This document shows positions 1-6,094 of a stretch of 30,549 bases of DNA, piece after piece. The position numbers were made by a program, and so were the translations under genes. Position 1 is the stretch's first letter. Each line of letters starts with the position of its first letter. This DNA is from CALKHT01 sp964511575 (GTDB lineage: Bacteria; Planctomycetota; Phycisphaerae; Phycisphaerales; Phycisphaeraceae). The stretch lies in the NCBI GenBank assembly GCA_964511575.1, contig CAZEFM010000041.1, forward strand, positions 1 through 30,549, written 5' to 3'. The notes below the pieces were generated by a model. That model did no database searches and was not told where the DNA came from. It worked only from the letters and a program-made list of their open reading frames with translations.

Positions 1-125
1 TTGCGGCAACGCAAGGACCGCTCATCACGGCGCGACAAGCATACTGCATATCCCATTTTACAACGACACCGGGCGCAGACGTTCAACAACGAGCCGAGAC
101 AACACAGCCGATGAAGGATCCGGGA

Positions 126-920
126 ATGTTCCATGCGTTGCCAGCGATGCTCGGGTTGTTCCTGGCACTGCTCGGTGCGCTGGAACTGGGGCGGTTCGTT
201 GGGCGGCGACGGCGCGAGGCAGAGGTCGAGGAACGCGGGCGCACCGCAGCGGATGGAGTGGTGCTGGCGCTGCTCGGCCTGATGGTGGCGTTCACCTTTA
301 CGCATACAGCGGCGCGCTTCGATGAGCGGCGGCAACTCATCGTCCAGCAGGCCAACGCGTTCGGCACCGCGTGGCTTCGGCTCGACACGCTACCCGAAAC
401 CGACCGGGAGCACGTGCGCGAGCCAATGCGACAATGGCTGACAATCGCGGCGAACCTCTCCGCCTATACGAGTGACCAACAGCGATTCAACGAAGCCATC
501 GAACAGGCGGAGCGGTTGCACAAGGACACATGGCGTCATGCCGTCGACGCGACCGCACAGCAGGATGCCGCAACCAGAAGCTTCATCCTCGCCCCACTCA
601 ACGAATGGATCGACCTGACGACGGAGCGATTGGCCATGGAGCAGCTCGGCCTGCCGCCCATGGTGCTGCCCACGCTGGTGGCACTCGCTCTTCTGGCATC
701 GCTGTTGGTGGGTTCCGGTTTCGCTCATCGGCGGAGCTTGCTCCACAGCGCCGTGTTCGCCGGTGCCGTCGCGTTCTCGGTCTATATCATCCTCGACCTG
801 AGTGACCCGCGCGCCGGCTTCATCCGTGTGGATGCGATGGATCGTGTGATGAAAGATCTGCGGTCCCTCGACGAACGCCAAGCGGGCGCAAGCATCTCCA
901 ATCAGTCCAACCAGAAATGA
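126..920 (+). CDS. DUF4239-like (bestrophin-like) membrane protein
   Basis: The 264-residue product has four hydrophobic segments, two near the N-terminus (about residues 1-20 and 40-60) and two near the C-terminus (about 180-205 and 210-230). A soluble helical stretch separates them. The C-terminal motif ILDLSDPRAGFIRV followed by a short helix is what I associate with DUF4239 proteins, whose function is not established. The start at 126 is chosen because AAGGA (114-118) lies 7 nt upstream; an in-frame ATG at 111 has no ribosome site. It sits alone, converging on the LRR fragment. Family call is by pattern memory, so moderate confidence; the coding frame itself is solid. Confidence 0.75.
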   Translation: MFHALPAMLGLFLALLGALELGRFVGRRRREAEVEERGRTAADGVVLALLGLMVAFTFTHTAARFDERRQLIVQQANAFGTAWLRLDTLPETDREHVREPMRQWLTIAANLSAYTSDQQRFNEAIEQAERLHKDTWRHAVDATAQQDAATRSFILAPLNEWIDLTTERLAMEQLGLPPMVLPTLVALALLASLLVGSGFAHRRSLLHSAVFAGAVAFSVYIILDLSDPRAGFIRVDAMDRVMKDLRSLDERQAGASISNQSNQK

Positions 921-936
921 ATGAAAAAGGAAGCTT

Positions 937-1486
937 TCATGGAACGATCGTGATTGTTTGGCCGGGCTTTCCCTTGCACAGCCGTTCTCTCTCATCTTCG
1001 CTGATTGACGGAGCGCGTATTACCGCAAACTTTAAATTCGGCAGTTGCAACACCTTCTCAATGCCCGCGGATGAAGCATGAGCAAATCTAAGATGAATCA
1101 TCTCAAGGGAAGCAATCTCTACGATGTAACCGCACGCTTCGTCTCCGAGCAGATCGGACATCACCGTCAGGCTTTCGATATTGCTGTCCGCCAGGTGTGC
1201 TAGGTCGCCATCCGTCAACGCTGTCGCCCCAAAGTCGAGAACCCTCAATGCCGAAAGACCAGCCAGGAACTTCACATCTCCCTGCTCAATGGGTACATTC
1301 GACAAATAAAGATCCTCAAGCCCTGTCATTCGCGACATCCATTCGAATCCACGGCCGGTAACGCCAGTCCATCTTAGATCCAGACTGCGCAACGTCGTGA
1401 GTGCCGACAGCGCTATAAGCCCCTCGTCAGAAACGGACGTCTCCGCAAGACCGAGGTACTCCAGATTCGTCACGCTTGCTCGCTGG
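937..1486 (-). pseudogene. Leucine-rich-repeat protein, 5'-truncated
   Basis: The minus-strand frame encodes about 180 residues of leucine-rich repeats of the ribonuclease-inhibitor-like type, with units such as NLEYLGLAETSVSDEGL and LRSLDLRWTGVTGRGF repeated about every 24 residues. The C-terminus and stop are intact. Upstream, the LRR pattern ends exactly where the 137-bp direct repeat begins (1487). The frame continues only through sequence that is antisense to an integrase end, so the native N-terminus and promoter are gone. I infer truncation by integration of the neighbouring element or by a later deletion. An alternative is a chimeric ORF starting at GTG 1638, but nothing supports its expression. 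Confidence 0.7.
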
Positions 1487-1631
1487 GGCAGTGGGTTGCA
1501 CGAGCGTGCAGGATGCGGAGGCCGACAACTCACAAGTCGTTGGTCTTCCGCAGTTTGCCGATGCAGGGGATGTTGTTGCAGCCTGGTGCAACATGCCGGA
1601 AAGTGAAAAATGGGCCATACAGGCCTTGAAC
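1487..1631 (+). repeat. Left direct repeat with tRNA-Val 3' fragment (distal att)
   Basis: This copy is identical to 4849-4985 over 137 bp (1487-1623). After one mismatch at 1624 the identity continues to 1631. The part 1611-1631 matches the acceptor and T-arm 3' end of the tRNA-Val gene. The other ~124 bp matches the integrase C-terminal coding sequence, which is much longer than a normal att core. Confidence 0.9.
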
Positions 1632-1817
1632 ATATCACCTATTTTCCGGGATTTTGGGGCATTTTCGAATGAGGCGGTGCGAAAAGCGGTGCAGTTGCCG
1701 TCCGCCTCGGAAATTTTGGAAGTCATAAGTGCGTGGCCAACGCTGGCACCTGCCGAGCGGGTGTCGGTCCTTGCTGTCGTGCGCGCGTCTCGCCATCGAA
1801 AGGAGGCCAAGTCATGA
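1624..1817 (+). pseudogene. Detached C-terminal tail of integrase
   Basis: In the reading frame of the integrase (read through the left direct repeat), 64 codons follow the att core and end with TGA at 1815-1817. The tail contains ISAWPTLAPAERV...LAVVRAS, which resembles the C-terminal AWPxLP...ILAxV tails I recall from planctomycete integrases. The stop overlaps the next start as ATGA. Joined to codons 1-420 of the integrase at 4984/1622, it would give a ~484-residue protein in the circular form. In the present integrated state it has no start codon of its own. This could equally be the remnant of a second, deleted element copy. Confidence 0.65.
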
Positions 1818-2017
1818 ATGGTGCCATCAAAAACCTGTTCGCGCGGGTCGCTCGGTTAGAGCATGAGGTCGGCTTAAAGCCTCGGGGTCCGGGTCGGAGC
1901 GGCGTCGCCTCGCCCGAGAGCGAGCGAAGCGAGCCTGGGCGACGCCGCGCAGAGCCGGGCACCGAGGCGGCCTCGGGGGACGGGGAGGAGTTGGCGGAGC
2001 CTTCGGATCGTCCCTGA
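1814..2017 (+). CDS. Small element protein, unknown function
   Basis: The predicted 67-residue product starts at ATG 1814, overlapping the integrase-tail stop as ATGA, with AAAGGAGG at 1799-1806. The N-terminal ~20 residues (MNGAIKNLFARVARLEHEV) could form a short amphipathic helix. The rest is low-complexity Pro/Arg/Glu-rich sequence because it is encoded across a 90-nt hairpin (1879-1968). Ribosome site and coupling support translation at least of the N-terminus. I do not recognise the family. The C-terminal half may be constrained mainly as DNA or RNA structure. Confidence 0.5.
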   Translation: MNGAIKNLFARVARLEHEVGLKPRGPGRSGVASPESERSEPGRRRAEPGTEAASGDGEELAEPSDRP

Positions 2018-2089
2018 AAAGAAAACGCCGCTTCGGCCAACCTTCGCACGGAAACCGGAGCGGCGGAGAGAACAGCCGTGAGGGCTGTT
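1879..2089 (+). other. Hairpin cluster, candidate Rep origin
   Basis: Three inverted repeats lie between the small gene and rep. First, 1879-1885 (GCCTCGG) pairs with 1962-1968, enclosing a perfect 11-bp stem 1899-1909 / 1938-1948 (GCGGCGTCGCC). Second, 2026-2036 (CGCCGCTTCGG) pairs with 2055-2065 with one G-T pair. Third, 2071-2077 (AACAGCC) pairs with 2083-2089. Rolling-circle Rep proteins nick at hairpins close to their gene, so an origin role is a reasonable inference. Transcription attenuation before rep is the alternative. Confidence 0.5.
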
Positions 2090-2104
2090 CACAGGAGTTT
2101 ATCC

Positions 2105-3226
2105 ATGCAAAGTAGCACATTATTCGCGTTGGGACCAGTGTCGTTGTCAGAGTCGGTGCCTGCGGCCGTGGGCGTGGCGGATGTTCCGCCCGCCCCGGCC
2201 GCGGCGTCAGCCGCGGCCAATAGACTTGATCTCTCGCGCAATAACGTAATCAAACGTAAGGATGCAACTGGTCGATTGCTAACTGGGCCACATCGTTGCC
2301 GGTGTCGCACCTGCGAATCCTGCGGACCGATCTACGGGCGCAAAGTGCGTTCGCGCATGATTGGAGCATCGGACAAGTTCAGGCATCCCGCCCTCTTCAC
2401 GCTTACATTGAAGCCGTCGCAATTCGAAGACGACCCTGAACGTGCCTATCTCACAATCACCCAGGGTCGCTACATCGCCCGTTTGATGAAACATCTGGGC
2501 GTCAAGCGGTACGTGTGGGTTCTTGAGTTTCAGAAGTCGGGCTGGCCTCACTGGCATCTGCTCATTGACAAGCCTCGTAATTTTGTTGATCTCAAGCGCG
2601 CGTGGGAGCTGTGGGGATGGAATCGCGACGGCTGGAAGCTCGGTGGAATCGACCTAGGTAAACGGAAAGCCAAAGATGGGCGGCATGCGATTCTGTATAT
2701 CACGAAGTATTTGGTGAAGTATCCCGATCACGGCTTCCCCGACTGGTTGCTGGATCTCAACCGTCGGGTGCGTTGGGTTCATGCTTCGCGTGCTGTCGGG
2801 CGCATCGTAAGTGATCGCGAAAGAACGGTGCCGGACGTTGAAGCGGCCGCAGATGCCGCCGAAGCCGAACGTGAGCAAGCGGAGGAAGCAGCGGAGTCGT
2901 TGCCGGTTAAGCATCGTTCGCTTCGGGTACGGCAATCCACCTGCGGTCAGCAAGTAAACTTCTTTCGCGAGTTCATCGATTCCCGCACGGGCGAGGTCTC
3001 ACTCCGGTTCTGCGGTCGTCTCGATCGCGATTTGTTCCTAGCGGCGGTCGAAGGTGGTGCCGTGTCACTCTGGCATGAGGACAACGGGAAGGCATGGGTG
3101 CATGATCCGGGCAATATACGGGCCGCGATGTCGAAATGGATCGGCAAAGCGCAAAAGCGAGGGGCGACTGCGGGAAGCACGCGGGGATGGATGAAGGCGG
3201 CGCGGCGGCAAGGCATGGCCTATTGA
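2105..3226 (+). CDS. HUH endonuclease, rolling-circle replication initiator (Rep)
   Basis: The 373-residue product has the three motifs of HUH Rep proteins in order: FTLTLKP at about 98-104, the metal-binding HWHLL (H129, H131), and YITKYLVKY (about 178-186), which holds the candidate nicking tyrosine and lysine. A cysteine cluster, CRCRTCESC (about 65-73), precedes them and may bind zinc, as in small ssDNA-phage and plasmid initiators. The C-terminus is charged and Glu/Ala-rich. The start at 2105 is supported by AGGAG (2093-2097, 7 nt spacer); an upstream GTG at 2078 lies in a hairpin loop. It would cleave one strand at the element's origin and stay linked 5'. The family is clear; whether it replicates or mobilises the element is inferred. 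Confidence 0.85.
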   Translation: MQSSTLFALGPVSLSESVPAAVGVADVPPAPAAASAAANRLDLSRNNVIKRKDATGRLLTGPHRCRCRTCESCGPIYGRKVRSRMIGASDKFRHPALFTLTLKPSQFEDDPERAYLTITQGRYIARLMKHLGVKRYVWVLEFQKSGWPHWHLLIDKPRNFVDLKRAWELWGWNRDGWKLGGIDLGKRKAKDGRHAILYITKYLVKYPDHGFPDWLLDLNRRVRWVHASRAVGRIVSDRERTVPDVEAAADAAEAEREQAEEAAESLPVKHRSLRVRQSTCGQQVNFFREFIDSRTGEVSLRFCGRLDRDLFLAAVEGGAVSLWHEDNGKAWVHDPGNIRAAMSKWIGKAQKRGATAGSTRGWMKAARRQGMAY

Positions 3227-3267
3227 CGCCGCGTGTACTTCTGTGTATTGTTGCACCACCACAACAA
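3223..3267 (+). promoter_or_regulatory. Sigma70-type promoter with overlapping operator-like inverted repeat
   Basis: TTGACG (3223-3228) and TATTGT (3246-3251) are 17 nt apart, a near-consensus vegetative promoter whose -35 overlaps the rep stop codon. The inverted repeat TTGTTG-N8-CAACAA (3248-3253 / 3262-3267) overlaps the -10 and the first bases of the ribosome site AAGGAG (3266-3271). It would drive the RHH-HTH-integrase genes. The RHH product is the obvious candidate autorepressor. Confidence 0.6.
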
Positions 3268-3277
3268 GGAGTGTTTT

Positions 3278-3529
3278 ATGAGTGAACAGGGTGAAGAGAT
3301 TCGCGTTCAAGTCCCATTGTCCGCCGACACGGTCACTAAGATCGACGAACTGGCGGCGCGCATGAAAGTAGGCCGAGGGCGGATGGCGGCGATGCTTCTG
3401 GAGGAAGGCATCAAGGACAACGAGTGGATCATTCGTTTCGTGACATCGGGCGTAATGCGGCCCATTCGCGAAGTCGTAGAGAGTTGGAACAAGAAGAAAT
3501 CAGGCAAAGCGGTAGGGAGGACGACGTGA
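3278..3529 (+). CDS. Ribbon-helix-helix (CopG/Arc-like) DNA-binding protein
   Basis: The 83-residue product fits the RHH pattern: an N-terminal strand IRVQVPLS, helix VTKIDELAARM, a turn around KVGRG, then helix RMAAMLLEEGI. Such dimers bind operators in the major groove and commonly control plasmid copy number or integrase expression. AAGGAG (3266-3271) lies 6 nt before ATG 3278. The stop overlaps the next gene's GTG start as GTGA. The promoter immediately upstream carries an inverted repeat that could be its own operator. The C-terminal basic tail (NKKKSGK) is consistent with DNA contact. RHH assignment is by pattern only. Confidence 0.75.
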   Translation: MSEQGEEIRVQVPLSADTVTKIDELAARMKVGRGRMAAMLLEEGIKDNEWIIRFVTSGVMRPIREVVESWNKKKSGKAVGRTT

Positions 3530-3720
3530 ATTCGGAAGGTTCGATCTTGGTCAGCAAGCGTGAGGCGGCGCGGCTCCTTGGGATCAGCGAACGCACGTTG
3601 CACACCTGGATGAAACGGGGGATCGTACCAGCCGTGAAGGTTGGGCGTCGTGTGCTATTCTCGGTGGAAAGTCTGCGGGCGTGGGTTGCTCGACAGTGCA
3701 AGCCGTTGACGGGGGATTGA
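3526..3720 (+). CDS. Excisionase-like MerR-type helix-turn-helix protein
   Basis: The 64-residue product is a single winged-helix domain of the excisionase / DNA-binding HTH_17 type: VSKREAARLLGISERTLHTWM (helix-turn-helix) followed by RGIVPAVKVGRRVLFSVESLRAW (wing and third helix). Such proteins bend att DNA and steer an integrase toward excision. It starts at GTG 3526, overlapping the RHH stop, with GGGAGG at 3515-3520. An upstream in-frame start would need to run through the RHH gene. Location directly before the integrase supports a directionality role; that role is inferred. Confidence 0.85.
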   Translation: MNSEGSILVSKREAARLLGISERTLHTWMKRGIVPAVKVGRRVLFSVESLRAWVARQCKPLTGD

Positions 3721-3724
3721 TCGC

Positions 3725-4999
3725 ATGGCCAGTATCACTACCCAACGCAACGGAAGGCGAATCATTCAGTTTGTCGGCAAGGACGGCAAGCGCCGTTCCC
3801 TCCGTCTGGGCAAGGTGTCGATGCGGCAAGCCGAATCGGTGAAGGTCAAGGTGGAAGACCTGGTTGCCGGGAGTATCACGAACCATGCGATATCGGGCGA
3901 TACTGCCCATTGGCTTCAACGGGTCGATGATGTGCTGTATGGGAAGCTCGCATCCGTCGGGCTTGTGCCGAAGCGTGAAAGCGCTAAGTTGGCCTCCTTC
4001 CTGGATTCCTATATCGCCGAACGAACCGACGTGAAGGCATCGACTCAGATCACCTACCAGAACGTTCGTCGAAACCTCGTCGAGTTCTTCGGCGCGGATA
4101 TCGCGTTGCGGGACGTAGCGCCGGGCCAAGCGGAACGCTTTCGATTGTTCCTTGCAAAATCATTAGCGGATAACACCGTACGGCGGCGGTGTGGGATCGC
4201 TCGTCAGTTCTTCACCGTTGCCAAACGGCGGCGACTGATCGACGAGAATCCTTTCGACGACATGCCGGTCGCGGTGCGGTCGAACAGGGAACGCGTGTTC
4301 TTCGTCACGCGTGGTATGGCGACGAAAGTTTTGGAAGCCTGCCCCGATGCTGAATGGCGGGTGATCTTTGCGTTGTGCCGATTCGCCGGGCTGCGGTGTA
4401 CTTCTGAGGTGCTGGGCTTACGGTGGGAAGATATCGACTGGGCGCAAAGCCGAATGACGATTCGCAGTCCCAAGACTGAGCACCACGAAGGCAAGGCGTT
4501 ACGGGTATGCCCGATCTTTCCGGAGCTTCTTCCCTACGTGCGTGAAGCATTCGAGCTGGCGGAGCCAGGCAGCGTCTTCGTGGTGAGCCGGTATCGAGAT
4601 ACGAACGCAAACCTCAGAACGCAGATGCGCCGGATCATCCGACGGGCGGGGCTGGAGCCGTGGCCGAAGCTGTTCCAGAACCTGCGTAGTTCCTGCCAGA
4701 CCGAACTGGAGGACCGGTTCCCTTCGCATGTCGTTTGTGCCTGGCTGGGCAACAGCGTGCCGGTCGCTCAGAAGCACTACCTGCAAGTGACCGAATCTCA
4801 CTTCGAAGAGGCCACAAAAGCGGTGCAAAATCCGGTGCAGCGACGGGCGGCAGTGGGTTGCACGAGCGTGCAGGATGCGGAGGCCGACAACTCACAAGTC
4901 GTTGGTCTTCCGCAGTTTGCCGATGCAGGGGATGTTGTTGCAGCCTGGTGCAACATGCCGGAAAGTGAAAAATGGGCCATACAGGACTTGAACCTGTGA
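3725..4999 (+). CDS. Tyrosine recombinase / integrase whose 3' end overlaps tRNA-Val and att
   Basis: The 424-residue product has an N-terminal arm-binding region, a SAM-like core-binding domain (about 85-175) and a catalytic domain (about 190-365). Catalytic positions read R224 (AGLRCTSEVLGL), K250, Q318-N-L-R321, N343 (WLGNS) and nucleophile Y352 (QKHYLQ). The two usual histidines are replaced by Q and N, a variation I recall from planctomycete integrases. The last ~48 codons are the direct repeat, and the final ones are antisense to the tRNA T-arm (WAIQDLNL then TGA). In the circular form the frame would continue 64 codons into 1624-1817. Start ATG 3725 follows a weak GGGGG (3711-3715). 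Confidence 0.92.
   Translation: MASITTQRNGRRIIQFVGKDGKRRSLRLGKVSMRQAESVKVKVEDLVAGSITNHAISGDTAHWLQRVDDVLYGKLASVGLVPKRESAKLASFLDSYIAERTDVKASTQITYQNVRRNLVEFFGADIALRDVAPGQAERFRLFLAKSLADNTVRRRCGIARQFFTVAKRRRLIDENPFDDMPVAVRSNRERVFFVTRGMATKVLEACPDAEWRVIFALCRFAGLRCTSEVLGLRWEDIDWAQSRMTIRSPKTEHHEGKALRVCPIFPELLPYVREAFELAEPGSVFVVSRYRDTNANLRTQMRRIIRRAGLEPWPKLFQNLRSSCQTELEDRFPSHVVCAWLGNSVPVAQKHYLQVTESHFEEATKAVQNPVQRRAAVGCTSVQDAEADNSQVVGLPQFADAGDVVAAWCNMPESEKWAIQDLNL
4849..4993 (+). repeat. Right direct repeat, tRNA-proximal att
   Basis: This is the partner of 1487-1631. It codes for the integrase C-terminus and ends inside the tRNA-Val gene, supplying its acceptor and T-arm 3' side (4973-4993). Perfect identity spans 137 bp, then one mismatch (4986). 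Confidence 0.9.
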
Positions 5000-5046
5000 C
5001 CTCTTCCATGTCAAGGAAGCGCGCTAGCCAACTGCGCCAATGGCCC
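4973..5046 (-). tRNA. tRNA-Val (GAC)
   Basis: The minus strand folds as a 74-nt cloverleaf. The acceptor stem GGGCCAT/ATGGCCC has discriminator A, the D-stem is GCGC/GCGC, the anticodon stem is CTTCC/GGAAG with loop TTGACAT (anticodon GAC), and the T-stem is ACAGG/CCTGT with TTCAAGT. The 3' CCA is not encoded. It is the integration target of the element on its 3' side. Confidence 0.95.
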
Positions 5047-5130
5047 AACCGACCGGAGGAGGCCGCGAAGGGTGTTCGGGGCTCCCGGTGGGGGTGGCCG
5101 TGCCCGGGGGGGCGTCGGCCGTGTGGCGGA

Positions 5131-5159
5131 ATAATACCCCCCCACCGGGCGAACGGCAA
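5131..5159 (-). promoter_or_regulatory. Promoter for tRNA-Val
   Basis: On the minus strand TTGCCG (5159-5154) and TATTAT (5136-5131) are separated by exactly 17 nt in an otherwise very GC-rich stretch. The tRNA would begin about 78 nt after the predicted start site, leaving a 5' leader for RNase P removal. The rest of 5047-5302 shows no gene. Confidence 0.55.
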
Positions 5160-5302
5160 CCACATGCCCCGGACGTCGCCCTTACCGCCCTCGCCCCGGG
5201 CTGCCCCGAGGGCAACATCAGCGCCGCCCCGCGTGGCCTGCCGGGCCAGTGGTTACCTATCCTCCCGTGGCAACCTGACTTTCAGCCACAGGGAGCGTCC
5301 CC

Positions 5303-6094
5303 ATGGCCGCGCGGGCGATGTGGAAAGGTGTGATCGAGCTCGACGGCGTGTCCACGCCCGTCAAGCTGTATGCGGCCGTGGAGGATCGCAGCGTCCACTT
5401 CAACCTGCTGCACGACCAGGACATGGTCCGCCTCAAGCAGCGGATGGTCAACGCCGCCACCGGCGAACCGGTCGAACTCGCCGAGGCGCGGAAAGGCTAT
5501 GAGGTGGAGCCTGGCCGCTTCGTCATCGTGCACAAGGAGGAGCTCGACCAGCTTGAGCCCGCCGAGTCGCGGTCGATCGAGGTGCTGCAGTGCGTCAACC
5601 CCGCGGAGGTCGGCCATCAGTGGTACGACCGCCCGTACTATCTCGGCCCCGATGGCAACAGCAGCGCGTATTGGGCGTTGGTTGCCGCACTGGAAAAGCA
5701 GAAGAAGATCGCCATCGTTCGCTGGGTGATGCGCAAGAAGCAGTATGCCGGGGCGATCCGCGTGGAGCGTGACCACCTCATGCTCATCACGTTGCGCAGC
5801 CCGACGGAAGTCATTGCCACCAGCGAGTTGCCCAAGCCCACCGGCCGCAAGATGGATGCGCGCGAGGTACGTATGGCGGAGCAACTGATCGCCGCGCTGG
5901 AAGGCGACTTTGAACCGGCCGAGTACCACAACGAATACGTCCAGCGTGTTCGTGAACTGGTCGAGCGCAAAGCCAAGGGGCAGAAGATCGATCTGAAGAA
6001 GCCCCAACCCACGAAGCCGAAGCGTGAATCCCTCGAGGCGATGCTCAAAGCCAGCCTCGACGCTGCCAAACGGGAAAAAGCTCATGCCGCGTAA
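5303..6094 (+). CDS. ku: Ku DNA end-binding protein, first paralogue
   Basis: The 263-residue product matches bacterial Ku: N-terminal MWKGVIELDGVSTPVKLY, central beta-barrel with PGRFVIVHKEELDQLEP and YDRPYYLGPDG, and a C-terminal basic tail (KPKRESLEAMLKASL). Bacterial Ku forms a dimeric ring on double-strand breaks and recruits ligase LigD for non-homologous end joining. No ligD is in the window. The usual RSIWKG-type beginning with a canonical cysteine/KxxR segment is shortened relative to the second paralogue. The start is ATG 5303 with GGGAG at 5291-5295. Its stop overlaps the second ku start by 11 nt, so the two are co-translated and may heterodimerise. Confidence 0.9.
   Translation: MAARAMWKGVIELDGVSTPVKLYAAVEDRSVHFNLLHDQDMVRLKQRMVNAATGEPVELAEARKGYEVEPGRFVIVHKEELDQLEPAESRSIEVLQCVNPAEVGHQWYDRPYYLGPDGNSSAYWALVAALEKQKKIAIVRWVMRKKQYAGAIRVERDHLMLITLRSPTEVIATSELPKPTGRKMDAREVRMAEQLIAALEGDFEPAEYHNEYVQRVRELVERKAKGQKIDLKKPQPTKPKRESLEAMLKASLDAAKREKAHAA

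Larger units (their letters stand above)
1487..4993 (+). mobile_element. ~3.4-kb tRNA-Val-associated integrative element with HUH Rep and tyrosine integrase
   Basis: The element is bounded by direct repeats 1487-1631 and 4849-4993 (offset 3362 bp). Each contains the last ~21 nt of tRNA-Val. In order it holds an integrase C-terminal tail (1624-1817), a 67-codon gene, a hairpin cluster, an HUH Rep, a promoter, an RHH protein, an HTH protein and the integrase, all on the plus strand. An integrase next to an intact tRNA gene with a partial tRNA copy at the far end is the standard signature of tRNA-targeted integration. No capsid, conjugation or cargo genes are visible. I infer a small integrative plasmid or phage-satellite-like replicon. 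Confidence 0.85.

Noticed and set aside
1..125. A gene at the left edge
   Set aside because: No plausible frame with a start, stop or family pattern; seen as upstream region of the DUF4239-like gene only.
937..1638. Full-length LRR protein starting at GTG 1638
   Set aside because: The first ~50 residues are antisense to the integrase tail and tRNA end, so the apparent N-terminus is a junction artefact.
4972..5502. Plus-strand frame across the tRNA and the GC-rich spacer
   Set aside because: It begins as tRNA-antisense sequence (a well-known false-protein source) and continues in low-complexity GC-rich DNA, with no family similarity, overlapping the start of ku.
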